Shown here: positions 23,896 to 33,984 of the stretch, piece after piece
Numbering within the stretch: the stretch's first letter is position 1
How the letters are laid out: each line of letters opens with the position of its first letter
Origin: Halobacillus karajensis
Lineage (GTDB): Bacteria > Bacillota > Bacilli > Bacillales > Halobacillaceae
Assembly: GCF_900108515.1 (NCBI RefSeq)
Contig: NZ_FNWW01000005.1
Span: 124,001-188,000, forward strand
Length of the DNA: 64,000 bases
Reading direction: 5' to 3'
Notes under the pieces: generated by a model
Told to the model about the DNA's origin: nothing
Seen by the model: only the letters and a program-made list of their open reading frames with translations
Database searches by the model: none
Position numbers and translations under genes: made by a program

Positions 23896-24144
23896 TTAAT
23901 TAGGTTTACACCCAATTCCTATGTTCCATACCTTAGGCCAATTCCATTTTACTTGCCCTGAGAATGAATAGCCTTTGCTTGTACAATAGTAAGCATAGCC
24001 TATGCCACCAATCACGGCTATCAAAATAATTACCCAAATAATCCATTTGTTTTCAATTACGTCCTGGTATTTAACCTCTAGATGATTTTTCAGTGAATAA
24101 AGCCAATTAAGTAAAACTAGTTGAAAATCATGTAAAGCTGTCAA
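23896..24144 (-). CDS. Putative precursor peptide, single membrane span with Cys-flanked C-terminal tail
   Basis: An 82-residue ORF that starts with TTG behind an excellent GGAGGGGG site 8 bases upstream. Three parts: a charged amphipathic N-terminus (1-33), a hydrophobic span (about 34-53, WIIWVIILIAVIGGIGY core), and a 29-residue tail bracketed by C54 and C79. The tail is rich in Trp, Gly, Lys and Tyr, with QVKWNWPKVWNIGIG in it, and could form one disulfide. No known bacteriocin family was recognised. It heads an operon with an ABC exporter and an M50 protease, so release of the tail by intramembrane cutting is a natural model, but this is inference. It could instead be a small immunity or regulatory membrane protein. 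Confidence 0.6.
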   Translation of the reverse strand: MTALHDFQLVLLNWLYSLKNHLEVKYQDVIENKWIIWVIILIAVIGGIGYAYYCTSKGYSFSGQVKWNWPKVWNIGIGCKPN

Positions 24145-24190
24145 CTTAGTTTCCCCCTCCGCTCTCCGCTATTCTCCAAACCATACGGTT

Positions 24191-24221
24191 ATGAGATAAA
24201 TCACCTCATATGTAAATTATA
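24191..24221 (-). promoter_or_regulatory. Putative promoter (-10) and dyad of the peptide/ABC operon
   Basis: On the minus strand TATAAT is at 24221-24216; no good -35 is seen. Just downstream, at the expected transcription start, an inverted repeat ATGAG-9-CTCAT (24191-24209) could be an operator. The leader to the TTG start would be about 65 bases. Confidence 0.4.
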
Positions 24222-24298
24222 TCCATTTATACTATTAAATACATAGTCCTAAAGATGGAATTTTCTGAATGATCCTGATGGAGAGCATAATGCTCTAT

Positions 24299-24332
24299 GA
24301 ACATTGGCCAGAAACAATGTTCCTGTTTTTTG
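24299..24332 (+). terminator. Orphan plus-strand terminator
   Basis: GAACATTG / CAATGTTC stem with an 8-base loop, then CTGTTTTTTG. A second small hairpin (AGAGCA TAA TGCTCT) lies at 24282-24296. No plus-strand gene lies upstream, so it may end a small RNA that is divergent from the peptide operon. Confidence 0.6.
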
Positions 24333-24382
24333 TTTATCTTATAAAGTTGGCAGGGGGAGCAAAATCCTCTGGGGTGTTTCTT

Positions 24383-24450
24383 GGAAAGAAAATACCTTAC
24401 CGGGGACATCTGGAGCGGAAGACTCTGCTCCAGACATTCGGGTAAGGTAC
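24383..24450 (-). terminator. Terminator of katG
   Basis: Read on the minus strand, a long hairpin (TACCTTACC with GGTAAGGTA as outer arms, CTGGAGC with GCTCCAG as inner arms) is followed by TTTTCTTT, 8 bases beyond the katG stop. The stem is unusually long, about 20 paired bases. Confidence 0.75.
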
Positions 24451-24457
24451 AGAATGA

Positions 24458-26695
<2,238 letters not shown>

Positions 26696-26741
26696 TCACT
26701 CTCCCTCTTGTATTTGTCGAAAAATTATAATCTATCTTAAT

Positions 26742-26756
26742 TTAAAATTATAATAA
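26742..26756 (-). promoter_or_regulatory. PerR-like box upstream of katG
   Basis: On the minus strand TTATTATAATTTTAA matches 12-13 of the 14 defined positions of the PerR consensus TTATAAT-N-ATTATAA. A TATAAT lies downstream of it (minus strand) near 26729-26724, so the box is placed near a -35 region. Peroxide derepression by PerR is the usual control of catalase genes in Bacillus. Confidence 0.6.
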
Positions 26757-26929
26757 AAAAGTGGGTGATTTGGAAGAAAGATACATCCTTTTTACAAAAA
26801 ACATCCCCTCCTGCTAAATGGAAACTTTCGGTTAATAAAATGGGGGGACAGGAAAATTCAATGATGGTATAGGATCTTTGCTCCTTTCTTTTGTATTGCT
26901 TAAAGGCGCTTCTCACAAATCTTTTATGA

Positions 26930-26958
26930 TTGAAAAATAAGTCATATGTGTATAGGAT
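26930..26958 (+). promoter_or_regulatory. Putative promoter of the membrane-protein gene
   Basis: TTGAAA and TAGGAT with a 17-base spacer, about 75 bases upstream of the preferred start. The rest of 26757-26929 shows no gene. Confidence 0.5.
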
Positions 26959-27034
26959 GTAATCATTGATTCTATTGAAATAGATGCACTTAGAACAACT
27001 TAAAAAATCCTTGAGACTAGATAGGGGAATGATT

Positions 27035-28402
27035 GTGCGTCCTATATCCAACTACTTATACATATTTTATTCGTTTGTCTTTATCCTGAATGTGGTTCAT
27101 GTATTCTGGGACCATCCCACCCTTTATTCCATCATTGGTGTGCTCGGGATGGTGATGACGGCTATCAGCTTCCCTCGAGCTGACCGCGTCTTTAAAATTC
27201 TAGGAGTTGTCCTGCTGGGGGCGGGTGCTTTCTTCTTTTTTTCAGGTGAAGCGGTGTGGAGGGATATTCCAACGTTTTTTGCTGGTAACATTGGACTTCT
27301 TTTCTTACTGTCTATGCTTCCTTGGATGAATAGTGTCGTGAAAGCGGGCAGGTATAATAAACTTCTTCAATCCCTGTTGGGAAATAACGCAAGAGGGCTT
27401 GGATCTCTGTACATCCGAAGTGAAATGACAATGGTTTCATTGGCAGCATTTTTAAATTTATCGTCAGCTACGATAGCTCAGGATTTATTGAAGGAACAAT
27501 TGAAAGACGCGAAAACGAAAATAAAGAACAGTTTTATCCTAATGGCAACATTAAGAGGGTATTCGCTGGCACTATTGTGGAGTCCTCTCGAAATTTTACT
27601 CGCCACTTCCATCTTTATTACAGGTGCCAATTATTTAGAAGTTTTGCCCTGGATGTTGTTGATTGCTATCTTGGGAATTGCGATGGATTCTTTTATAGGA
27701 AAAATGATGTTTCGGAAAGAGGGAATTAACCCACCATCTGATAAAGAGAAGGCACCAGAACAAAGCAGGAAGAAGTTGACGACATTTATTTTCGCTCTTG
27801 TCCTTTTTTTATCTATTGTTGTGTTCCTGGGTAATATTATCCAGTTGGACTTTCTGTTCGCCGTTACCATTGCGATTTTTCCATTTGCCTTTCTGTGGGC
27901 TGTGTTCGTGAAGAGAACAAGGAGCTTTTTGCAGATCGGCTGGTCAAATTGGAAATGGAAGACCAACCACTTAAGTAACTTTATTGTCTTGTTGTTATCC
28001 CTCTCCTTTTTAACAGTTACGTTGAATCAGTCGCCTTATTTACAATACTTGCAAGATCCGATTGTGTCCCTTGAAGGGAATCCACTTCTCATTATGCTTT
28101 TTATACAGGCCGCATTTTTGGTCATGACGGTATTAGGTGTCCACCCACTTGCTACGATGGGGATTTTCGGAGGAGTCAGCGAATTACTACTTGGAGCTTT
28201 TCCTCCCGTTACGTTGACCATCCTTCTTGCTTCTTGTGCGATTGCTACCGTTCCATCCGCACCTTATGGGTTAATTGTTACGATGACTTCGGTGGCTTTA
28301 AGAATGAACCCATATCAAATTGTATTGAGGAATCTGCCATACAGTCTTTTTTTGGGGTTTTTAGGGGTCGGGATTTCGTTGCTGACATTACTGATTTACT
28401 AA
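27035..28402 (+). CDS. Polytopic membrane protein, ion-transporter-superfamily-like
   Basis: About 455 residues with some twelve hydrophobic spans in two halves. The second half contains GVHPLATMGIFGG and an AIATVPSAPYGLIV loop, a layout like the re-entrant loops of IT-superfamily (DctM/ArsB-like) anion carriers. No precise family was recognised and the substrate is unknown. The frame opens at an ATG at 26984 without a ribosome site. AGGGG at 27023-27027 lies 7 bases from the GTG at 27035 but only 1 from the ATG at 27029, so 27035 is preferred with modest confidence. Confidence 0.65.
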   Translation: MRPISNYLYIFYSFVFILNVVHVFWDHPTLYSIIGVLGMVMTAISFPRADRVFKILGVVLLGAGAFFFFSGEAVWRDIPTFFAGNIGLLFLLSMLPWMNSVVKAGRYNKLLQSLLGNNARGLGSLYIRSEMTMVSLAAFLNLSSATIAQDLLKEQLKDAKTKIKNSFILMATLRGYSLALLWSPLEILLATSIFITGANYLEVLPWMLLIAILGIAMDSFIGKMMFRKEGINPPSDKEKAPEQSRKKLTTFIFALVLFLSIVVFLGNIIQLDFLFAVTIAIFPFAFLWAVFVKRTRSFLQIGWSNWKWKTNHLSNFIVLLLSLSFLTVTLNQSPYLQYLQDPIVSLEGNPLLIMLFIQAAFLVMTVLGVHPLATMGIFGGVSELLLGAFPPVTLTILLASCAIATVPSAPYGLIVTMTSVALRMNPYQIVLRNLPYSLFLGFLGVGISLLTLLIY

Positions 28403-28584
28403 TAAACAAGGGATATAATCGCTCTCATGTGTGTTGGATTGCATACGTATGATTCTTTTCCTTTATGTTGGACAGGTTAATAATTATCCTAATTCATGCC
28501 GCAATAATGGAAATCATTGATTTGTTTATAGTGCAGGGATTTGGAAACTCTATAAAAGATCTTTCTTTTAAAGGAGCTAATTCA

Positions 28585-29427
28585 ATGTTCTCACACATCA
28601 AAGACTTACAATACAATGCAAAACCTTCGCAGCCGGATCCTGTTTATGCAAAAAAACTGCAGGAAATTTTGGGCGGCCAATTCGGAGAGATTTCAGTCAT
28701 GATGCAGTACCTCTTCCAGGGGTGGAACTGCAGAGGGAATAGCAAATATAGAGATATGCTTTTGGATATAGGAACAGAGGAAATAGCCCATGTGGAGATG
28801 ATTGCCACTATGATTGCTCAATTACTGGAGGGGGCTCCTGCTCATGATCAAGACCAAGCAGCCCAGGACCCTGTCGTTGAGGCTGTCCTTGGTGGAATGA
28901 ACCCACAGCACGCGGTTGTTAATGGTTTAGGAGCCCAGCCCAATGACAGTGCTGGATATCCATGGAATGCCCGTTATACTATTGCAAGTGGGAACTTGCT
29001 TGCTGATTTTAGAGCTAATTTAAACGCAGAGTCTCAAGGAAGGCTTCAGGCTGTTCGCCTTTATGAAATGACCACAGACCCCGGAGTCAGGGATATGCTT
29101 TCTTTTTTAATTGCCAGAGATAAAATGCACCAAAACCAATGGATGGCAGCCATTGAGGAATTAGAGCAAATGGAGGGGGCAGTTGTGCCAAACACCTTCA
29201 ACTCAGACCATGAAAGACAGGACGTCGCCTATACATTCATGAATTTCTCAGAAGGAGAAGAAAGTAGTCAGGGACGTTGGGCGCAAGGGAGCTCTATGGA
29301 CGGAAAAGGGACGTTCAGTTATGTCCAAAATCCGGACGCTGTAGGGCAAAAGCCAGAATTGACCCCTGCGCCAGCGTTTATCCATGGTACTCTTCCTTCT
29401 ACACCATCCCAAGAAAAAGATATCTAA
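28585..29427 (+). CDS. Manganese catalase
   Basis: Non-haem dimanganese catalase of the ferritin-like superfamily, 280 residues. The metal ligands lie in GQFGEISVMMQYLFQGWN, IGTEEIAHVEMIATMI (ExxH) and a later pair around LSFLIARDKMHQNQW (H in a four-helix bundle). Sequence and length agree with the YjqC/CotJC-like group found in Bacillaceae, some of which are spore-coat proteins. AAAGGAG 8 bases upstream fixes the ATG at 28585; the 40 in-frame codons before it are hydrophobic and not coding. A strong terminator follows. It adds a second peroxide defence beside katG. Confidence 0.92.
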   Translation: MFSHIKDLQYNAKPSQPDPVYAKKLQEILGGQFGEISVMMQYLFQGWNCRGNSKYRDMLLDIGTEEIAHVEMIATMIAQLLEGAPAHDQDQAAQDPVVEAVLGGMNPQHAVVNGLGAQPNDSAGYPWNARYTIASGNLLADFRANLNAESQGRLQAVRLYEMTTDPGVRDMLSFLIARDKMHQNQWMAAIEELEQMEGAVVPNTFNSDHERQDVAYTFMNFSEGEESSQGRWAQGSSMDGKGTFSYVQNPDAVGQKPELTPAPAFIHGTLPSTPSQEKDI

Positions 29428-29445
29428 CATTAGAGAAAACGTTTA

Positions 29446-29482
29446 AAAAAGGGGCCTTCCTAATGAGGATGGCCCCTTTTTA
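29446..29482 (+). terminator. Terminator between manganese catalase and DUF3231 genes
   Basis: AAAAAGGGGCC / GGCCCCTTTTT stem. The A and T flanks let it serve both converging genes. Confidence 0.9.
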
Positions 29483-29488
29483 GGGAAG

Positions 29489-29983
29489 TTATTTATGGAG
29501 CGGTGGGACAACCAACCAACCCTTTTCTTTATTTAATCGTAAAATTTTAGAACCTGCCTGCGTTTTATTCATATGGAATTTGCCGAATAGCATCGCTATA
29601 TCTTCTCTGGTTGATTGACCAATAGCTTGGCTGCAGGCTACGAGCCCTTGAGCAACGTTCATAGAGATAGCTGCACTGATTTCAGGGTCATTTAGTTTAG
29701 CTCCTACAGGGATATCTTCACTATTAGCGATAGAACGCTCTGGAGGAGATGGAGGAAGGACCACTCCATTCATTTTCAGTACTTCTTCAATTTCTTCGCT
29801 TTCCTGCTTAATCCCTTGTACAAGCTCTTCAAGAATTCTTTTTAGGTCTCTATCACCGGCATGATTGTACATCGTCTGATAATTCGCATCATACCCTTTT
29901 GCTGCAGAAAGGTAGCTCCACAGGCTGAATACTTCACCGTAATGTAGTGGTTCTTTTTGTTGGTTATCGCTAAGTATACCCAT
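29489..29983 (-). CDS. DUF3231 family protein
   Basis: A 164-residue, all-helical soluble protein. The pattern (LHYGEVFSLWSYLSAAKG, MYNHAGDRDLKRILEELV, GLVACSQAIGQSTREDIAMLF) matches DUF3231, a ferritin-like helical bundle common in sporulating Bacillaceae. Function unknown; a link to spores has been suggested for the group. AAAGGAGATG precedes the ATG at 29983; the upstream frame to 30034 is not needed. It converges with the manganese catalase gene. Confidence 0.8.
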   Translation of the reverse strand: MGILSDNQQKEPLHYGEVFSLWSYLSAAKGYDANYQTMYNHAGDRDLKRILEELVQGIKQESEEIEEVLKMNGVVLPPSPPERSIANSEDIPVGAKLNDPEISAAISMNVAQGLVACSQAIGQSTREDIAMLFGKFHMNKTQAGSKILRLNKEKGWLVVPPLHK

Positions 29984-30127
29984 TGTTTCATCTCCTTTTA
30001 TTGTAAATACATCTGGTATTATTTGCACGAGCATAGATATTATCCCTTTTTATTTGATTTTTTTACGTCCTGGTAGTGATCTAATGATTAGGGAATATCA
30101 TAGTCGTTAGGTGGGAGGGGAGCGGAT

Positions 30128-30184
30128 ATGATCATCTTCAATATAACAAAACAAGCAGGATTTCTATCCTGGTTGTCGATTTAA
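30128..30184 (+). CDS. Possible 18-residue leader or micro-ORF
   Basis: An ATG behind a very strong GGGAGGGGAGCGG ribosome site opens an 18-codon frame that ends in LSWLSI. It overlaps the 3' end of the pseudogene on the other strand. There is no gene downstream on this strand for 3.8 kb, so a leader function is unlikely. Only the ribosome site supports it. Confidence 0.25.
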   Translation: MIIFNITKQAGFLSWLSI

Positions 30185-30585
30185 GCATTGATCTCTGCCT
30201 TTCTGTACCGATGGCTTAATATACCTTGTTAACAGATCCCGTGATATAGGGCCGACTACTAGTAATTGCGCAGGAAGAGCTACGATGATATTGAGTCCGA
30301 CAGTTTTAAGGTACGCTGTAAAGATAGAACCATCGATGCCCGCTGTTATCGACGTTAAAATAACTCCATACGCCGACATAATTAAAACCATCATTGGTAC
30401 CATACAGAAGGCAAGGGCTATATTCACATGGATTTCTTTTGATATTGTAGGGAAGGGATAATACCAGTTTGCGTGCTTGAGGTTCCACGACTGACTCTGC
30501 AATAAAGGCGACAATAAATGTGATTAACCATCCCAAAACACATGAAAAGTCCAAAAATAATTCCTTCCCTTTTATTACTAGGCAA
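30164..30585 (-). pseudogene. Decayed DUF2798 membrane protein gene
   Basis: Three reading frames must be joined to rebuild one DUF2798-like protein. A TTG start at 30585 behind AAAGGATG gives MPSNKREGIIFGLFMCFGMV, the typical N-terminus. The frame then shifts and loses several residues before LITFIVAFIAESVVEPQARK (near 30530). A second shift near 30440 leads to KEIHVNIALAFCMVPMMVLI and the rest, to a stop at 30164. Family members have four membrane spans and unknown function. Two independent lesions argue for a true pseudogene rather than a sequencing error. Confidence 0.75.
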
Positions 30586-30771
30586 TGAAAGCATCCTTTC
30601 TTAAGACATAGATGTTATTTTATCGCCTTAAAATCTTTTTCATAAGTGACAGCTCTGTGACATTTATGCCAAATCTTACAAGTTCGGATTCCAAAAATAC
30701 CATCTTGAAATTCGCTCCCTTCATTTCATGTATTGGAAAACTATACATAAGCGCGTATCATGAGCCTTTTC

Positions 30772-31962
30772 TTATAACAACTTTTTGGACAGGGGGTACA
30801 CCCCAAGACTTTGTAGGATGAGCGATATTAAGACCGTCGTAAAGGATAAGGATAATAGAAGTTCGTTTCCATCCGCATGAGAAGCTTGAAAACTTAGGAT
30901 TAAAAATACGGACATGCTCCCCTTTAGACCAGACCAAGTAATGATGGTCGATTCCCTCCAGGAAATTCTCTTCCTCCACTTATGAAAAATACTCGTCGTA
31001 CCTGTGATAATAATAAATCGAACGATCATTGATAGTACAAATACAATGAATGCAAATCCTAATATAGAAACTTGTAAATATTGGACAGCTTCTATACCTA
31101 TCAATAAAAACAACAAGGAGAGAGCAGAACTTTCTATGATACTCCAGAACCCATCTAGAGATTCCTTGAAGTGATTTTCTTTAATGGTTCGTCCATATTC
31201 AAAAGAAAGCATGAGTCCTGCAAAAACGGTGGCCAGGACACCTGAAACGCCTATGCCTTCCGCTATATTAAAAATGCCGTAGGCTAGCACAATGCTTAAC
31301 ATCACCTGGTACTCTTTGTTGTGTGTATAGTGAACGCCTTTACTCATTAACCACCCGAAAGCGATCCCGAGAGCGGTACCTCCTAAGGATACAAGTAAAA
31401 ACTCACTCAGAAAGGAGGAGACTGAGAAATCTTGTTGGTTTGTATATAATCCCAGAAGCACAGAAAAAATGACGATACTTGTCCCATCATTTATTAAGGA
31501 TTCTCCTTCTACCACATCAGCGATTTTCTCATCTCCTGTTGATTTTTTGAGAATAGAAACAACAGAGACGGGATCCGTCGGCGTTAGAATTGAAGCCAAC
31601 AATAATCCACCGATTAAAGATAAAGAAAGGAAAGGCCCGCTCATTGTGTAGATGACCACACCCAGGATTCCTACGGTTAATAAAATCCCTGCAGTTGCCA
31701 AAAATAGGATAATCCCTATATGTTTTTTGAATTGGTTCGGTGGAAACCTGTAAGCCGAAACAAATAATAATGGTGGTAGAAAGATGTGGTAAATCATATG
31801 TTCTGTAACATGAATGGAAGAAAAGTAAGGAATGAAAGACATACCAATCCCAAGGAACACAAGAATGGTTGGAACAGGGATATTTTCTTGTTTCTTATCT
31901 AGAGTGAAGATCAAATATCCAATAAATAATAATAGAATCCCATGAGTAACTGACAATGACAT
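30772..31962 (-). CDS. CPA1-family Na+/H+ antiporter
   Basis: A 396-residue cation/proton antiporter with about twelve spans. The core motifs TPTDPVSVVSIL (unwound helix) and GESLINDGTSIVIF (the Asp of the ND ion-site pair) are intact. It is shorter than NhaP-type proteins with regulatory tails, ending soon after the last span. Expected role: expulsion of Na+ (or K+) in exchange for protons, important in salt or alkaline habitats. AAGGGAG precedes the ATG at 31962. It is a single gene facing away from the DUF4317 gene's terminator. Confidence 0.87.
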   Translation of the reverse strand: MSLSVTHGILLLFIGYLIFTLDKKQENIPVPTILVFLGIGMSFIPYFSSIHVTEHMIYHIFLPPLLFVSAYRFPPNQFKKHIGIILFLATAGILLTVGILGVVIYTMSGPFLSLSLIGGLLLASILTPTDPVSVVSILKKSTGDEKIADVVEGESLINDGTSIVIFSVLLGLYTNQQDFSVSSFLSEFLLVSLGGTALGIAFGWLMSKGVHYTHNKEYQVMLSIVLAYGIFNIAEGIGVSGVLATVFAGLMLSFEYGRTIKENHFKESLDGFWSIIESSALSLLFLLIGIEAVQYLQVSILGFAFIVFVLSMIVRFIIITGTTSIFHKWRKRISWRESTIITWSGLKGSMSVFLILSFQASHADGNELLLSLSFTTVLISLILQSLGVYPLSKKLL

Positions 31963-32121
31963 CGATCTCCCTTCTTGTAAAATTCTACGTATGGTTCATG
32001 ATTATCCTTTTGTGGAAACGAATAAACTTACAAAAGGAATCCTATATTCAAGCCAATCTGTTCTCATAAGTCTCTCGTATCCATATTCCTTATATATAGG
32101 GAAGGATGTTATAACGATTTT

Positions 32122-32140
32122 TTGTGAAAGCTTTTCACAA
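32122..32140. promoter_or_regulatory. Perfect 8-bp dyad, possible operator
   Basis: TTGTGAAA-GCT-TTTCACAA, about 160 bases upstream of the antiporter start. It looks like a CRP/FNR-type site, but the spacer is one base longer than the usual TGTGA-N6-TCACA. The space 31963-32250 otherwise shows no gene. Confidence 0.4.
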
Positions 32141-32253
32141 GAGCTATGTCCATGGAATCGAGTCGAATCCAGATCACACATGTCTTTCCTGATCTTATGA
32201 TAGGGAAGTAGAACGGAGAGAAGGGGAAGGCACAAAGAGATGGTATTCAATTA

Positions 32254-32290
32254 AAAAAAGCCGGTCTTAGTTAAAAGACCAGCCTTTAAG
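32254..32290 (-). terminator. Terminator of the DUF4317 gene
   Basis: Minus-strand stem AAGGCTGGTCTT / AAGACCGGCTTT, then seven T. Confidence 0.9.
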
Positions 32291-32293
32291 GAT

Positions 32294-33460
32294 TTACTCT
32301 CCAAAAGCTTCTGGAAGCATCTTAAAGCCATCAACTTCTGCATCTTCTTCTACTTCAATCATTATGCAGCGTTTCCCTTTATAATTGACCTGTCTTACAT
32401 ACTGAAGGTCCTGAGGGCTGATGGAAATATTGGCAATTTTTGTGTTGATTTTTATGGATTTCGATTTGAACTTTGGTACGATACTGCTTGCTTTCAACTC
32501 ATATCCTTCATTGTCTGTAACTTGTTGAAAAGCGTGTTTCACTTTTTCTGATTCGACTTGCTCGCCGCTCTGGTTCAACACACGTTCGACATCTCTGTAA
32601 TCAAGCTTAGGCGGTTCATCTTCTTCGTTCTCCTCGACGACTCGGTTGATCTCCCCGTATACATTCGCAAGCGTAGAAGGGCTGAGCTGATCACCGACTA
32701 CATCACGGATGACTTCTTCGAAAACGGCTTTATCTTCTTTAGCGGTCATGATCTCTTCGCCGTTCAGCACCTCTTCGATAAAGCGGTAGTCGGGTTCATT
32801 CGCTTTCCCTGCAGCATAGAGGATGTGGTTCACATCAGAGGTGCCTTCTGTAATACATGGGAAGAGGAACCCGGTGATCGGGTTTTTAAGATCAATAACT
32901 GGATCAACTTCAATTTTATACTTGAACTCTTTCTCTACGTAATCGAATTGAATTTCCTTTTTAGGTTCTTCTGTTTTATTGATGCTGCAGAGAAGGAAGG
33001 GGTTAGAGTAAACGGCATCCCGTTCACTTTCTTCCGCTTCCTCATTCCGGCGTTTTGTTGGTTTTAAATACTCGGCACGGATGAACGTGATAACGACATC
33101 CTTCTCATACGGATGATCATGGATGATTTTTTCTGTCATCCGCAGCATTTCAGCCTTCCAGTCCTCAACGTCGCTGCTTAATAATCCCTTATGTAAGATG
33201 AGCTGGCTGTTATCCTCTGCCTCGCGCTGAAACTTTAGTTCAAATAACTTTTCATCCAGTTGACCTGTCAGTAGTTTCTTGAAATTATTCATAAAAAGCT
33301 CTTGCTGATCTTTATCCAGCATCTCGAACGGCTGGCTTTGATGGTGATAAATGTCTGTTGATTCTTTCATTATATAGACATTGAAAATATCAGAAATTCT
33401 CATTAATTCGTTCTCCACTTTTAACTGTCTCCGGATACCGGCGATGTCTTTTTTGTCCAT
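32294..33460 (-). CDS. DUF4317 family protein
   Basis: A 388-residue acidic cytoplasmic protein. The opening KKDIAGIRRQLKVENELMRI and the YSNPFLLCSI / ITGFLFPCITEGTSDVNHIL segments match the DUF4317 family of Firmicutes. No catalytic motif and no membrane span are seen, and no function is known. It is a single gene with its own terminator. Confidence 0.75.
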   Translation of the reverse strand: MDKKDIAGIRRQLKVENELMRISDIFNVYIMKESTDIYHHQSQPFEMLDKDQQELFMNNFKKLLTGQLDEKLFELKFQREAEDNSQLILHKGLLSSDVEDWKAEMLRMTEKIIHDHPYEKDVVITFIRAEYLKPTKRRNEEAEESERDAVYSNPFLLCSINKTEEPKKEIQFDYVEKEFKYKIEVDPVIDLKNPITGFLFPCITEGTSDVNHILYAAGKANEPDYRFIEEVLNGEEIMTAKEDKAVFEEVIRDVVGDQLSPSTLANVYGEINRVVEENEEDEPPKLDYRDVERVLNQSGEQVESEKVKHAFQQVTDNEGYELKASSIVPKFKSKSIKINTKIANISISPQDLQYVRQVNYKGKRCIMIEVEEDAEVDGFKMLPEAFGE

Positions 33461-33607
33461 TAATCGTTCACTCCTAAATGATCTAGCGTTCTATGCTGTT
33501 TCTATTTTAACATTGATTATCACTTATTGAGGGAAGGGATCCTTTCAATAAAAGAGGATGCAGGCAAAGGAAAAGGATTCCTTCACTTGGAAGAAATCCT
33601 CATTTTA

Positions 33608-33781
33608 TTAGTTATCCTGTTTGGCTTTTTTGGATTTTCTGGCTCGTTTTGCTTCTTCCTTGTGTGCCTTGTTGGCGGCAGCACTTCCAAATTCCCCAGA
33701 AAACTCTGTGTCTGCTTTTTTAGGATCAAATCCTTTTTTGTTCTTTTGTTCTGCATCATGTTTCTTCGTTCTTTTTGCCAT
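33608..33781 (-). CDS. Small basic protein, possible gamma-type spore protein
   Basis: A 57-residue, Lys/Ala-rich protein (MAKRTKKHDAEQKNKKGFDP...) with a central TEFSGEFGS that recalls the TEFASE repeats of gamma-type small acid-soluble spore proteins. The likeness is slight and the family call is tentative. AAGGGAGGTGG places the start at the ATG at 33781, two codons into an ATG-TTC-ATG run. Confidence 0.55.
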   Translation of the reverse strand: MAKRTKKHDAEQKNKKGFDPKKADTEFSGEFGSAAANKAHKEEAKRARKSKKAKQDN

Positions 33782-33984
33782 GAACATCCACCTCCCTTCC
33801 TTATGTAGTATGAAACAGCCCATAATTTCTCATGTAATGAAAAGGCGAAAATCCTCTAGAATCCACAGATTATCGAGGGTATAATAAATAGTAGAGAACC
33901 AAGATAAAAATAGGTGGAAGAGGCAAAGGCTTTCTTCCATCTATTTTTTCTTTGGATGTGAACGAAAGGAAAGAGGACACGACC

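Noticed and set aside
29983-30034. 17-codon N-terminal extension of the DUF3231 gene
   Set aside because: The AAAGGAGATG ribosome site lies inside it and points to the ATG at 29983.
32122-32140. FNR (TGTGA-N6-TCACA) site
   Set aside because: The spacer is 7 rather than 6, so I list it only as an unnamed dyad.
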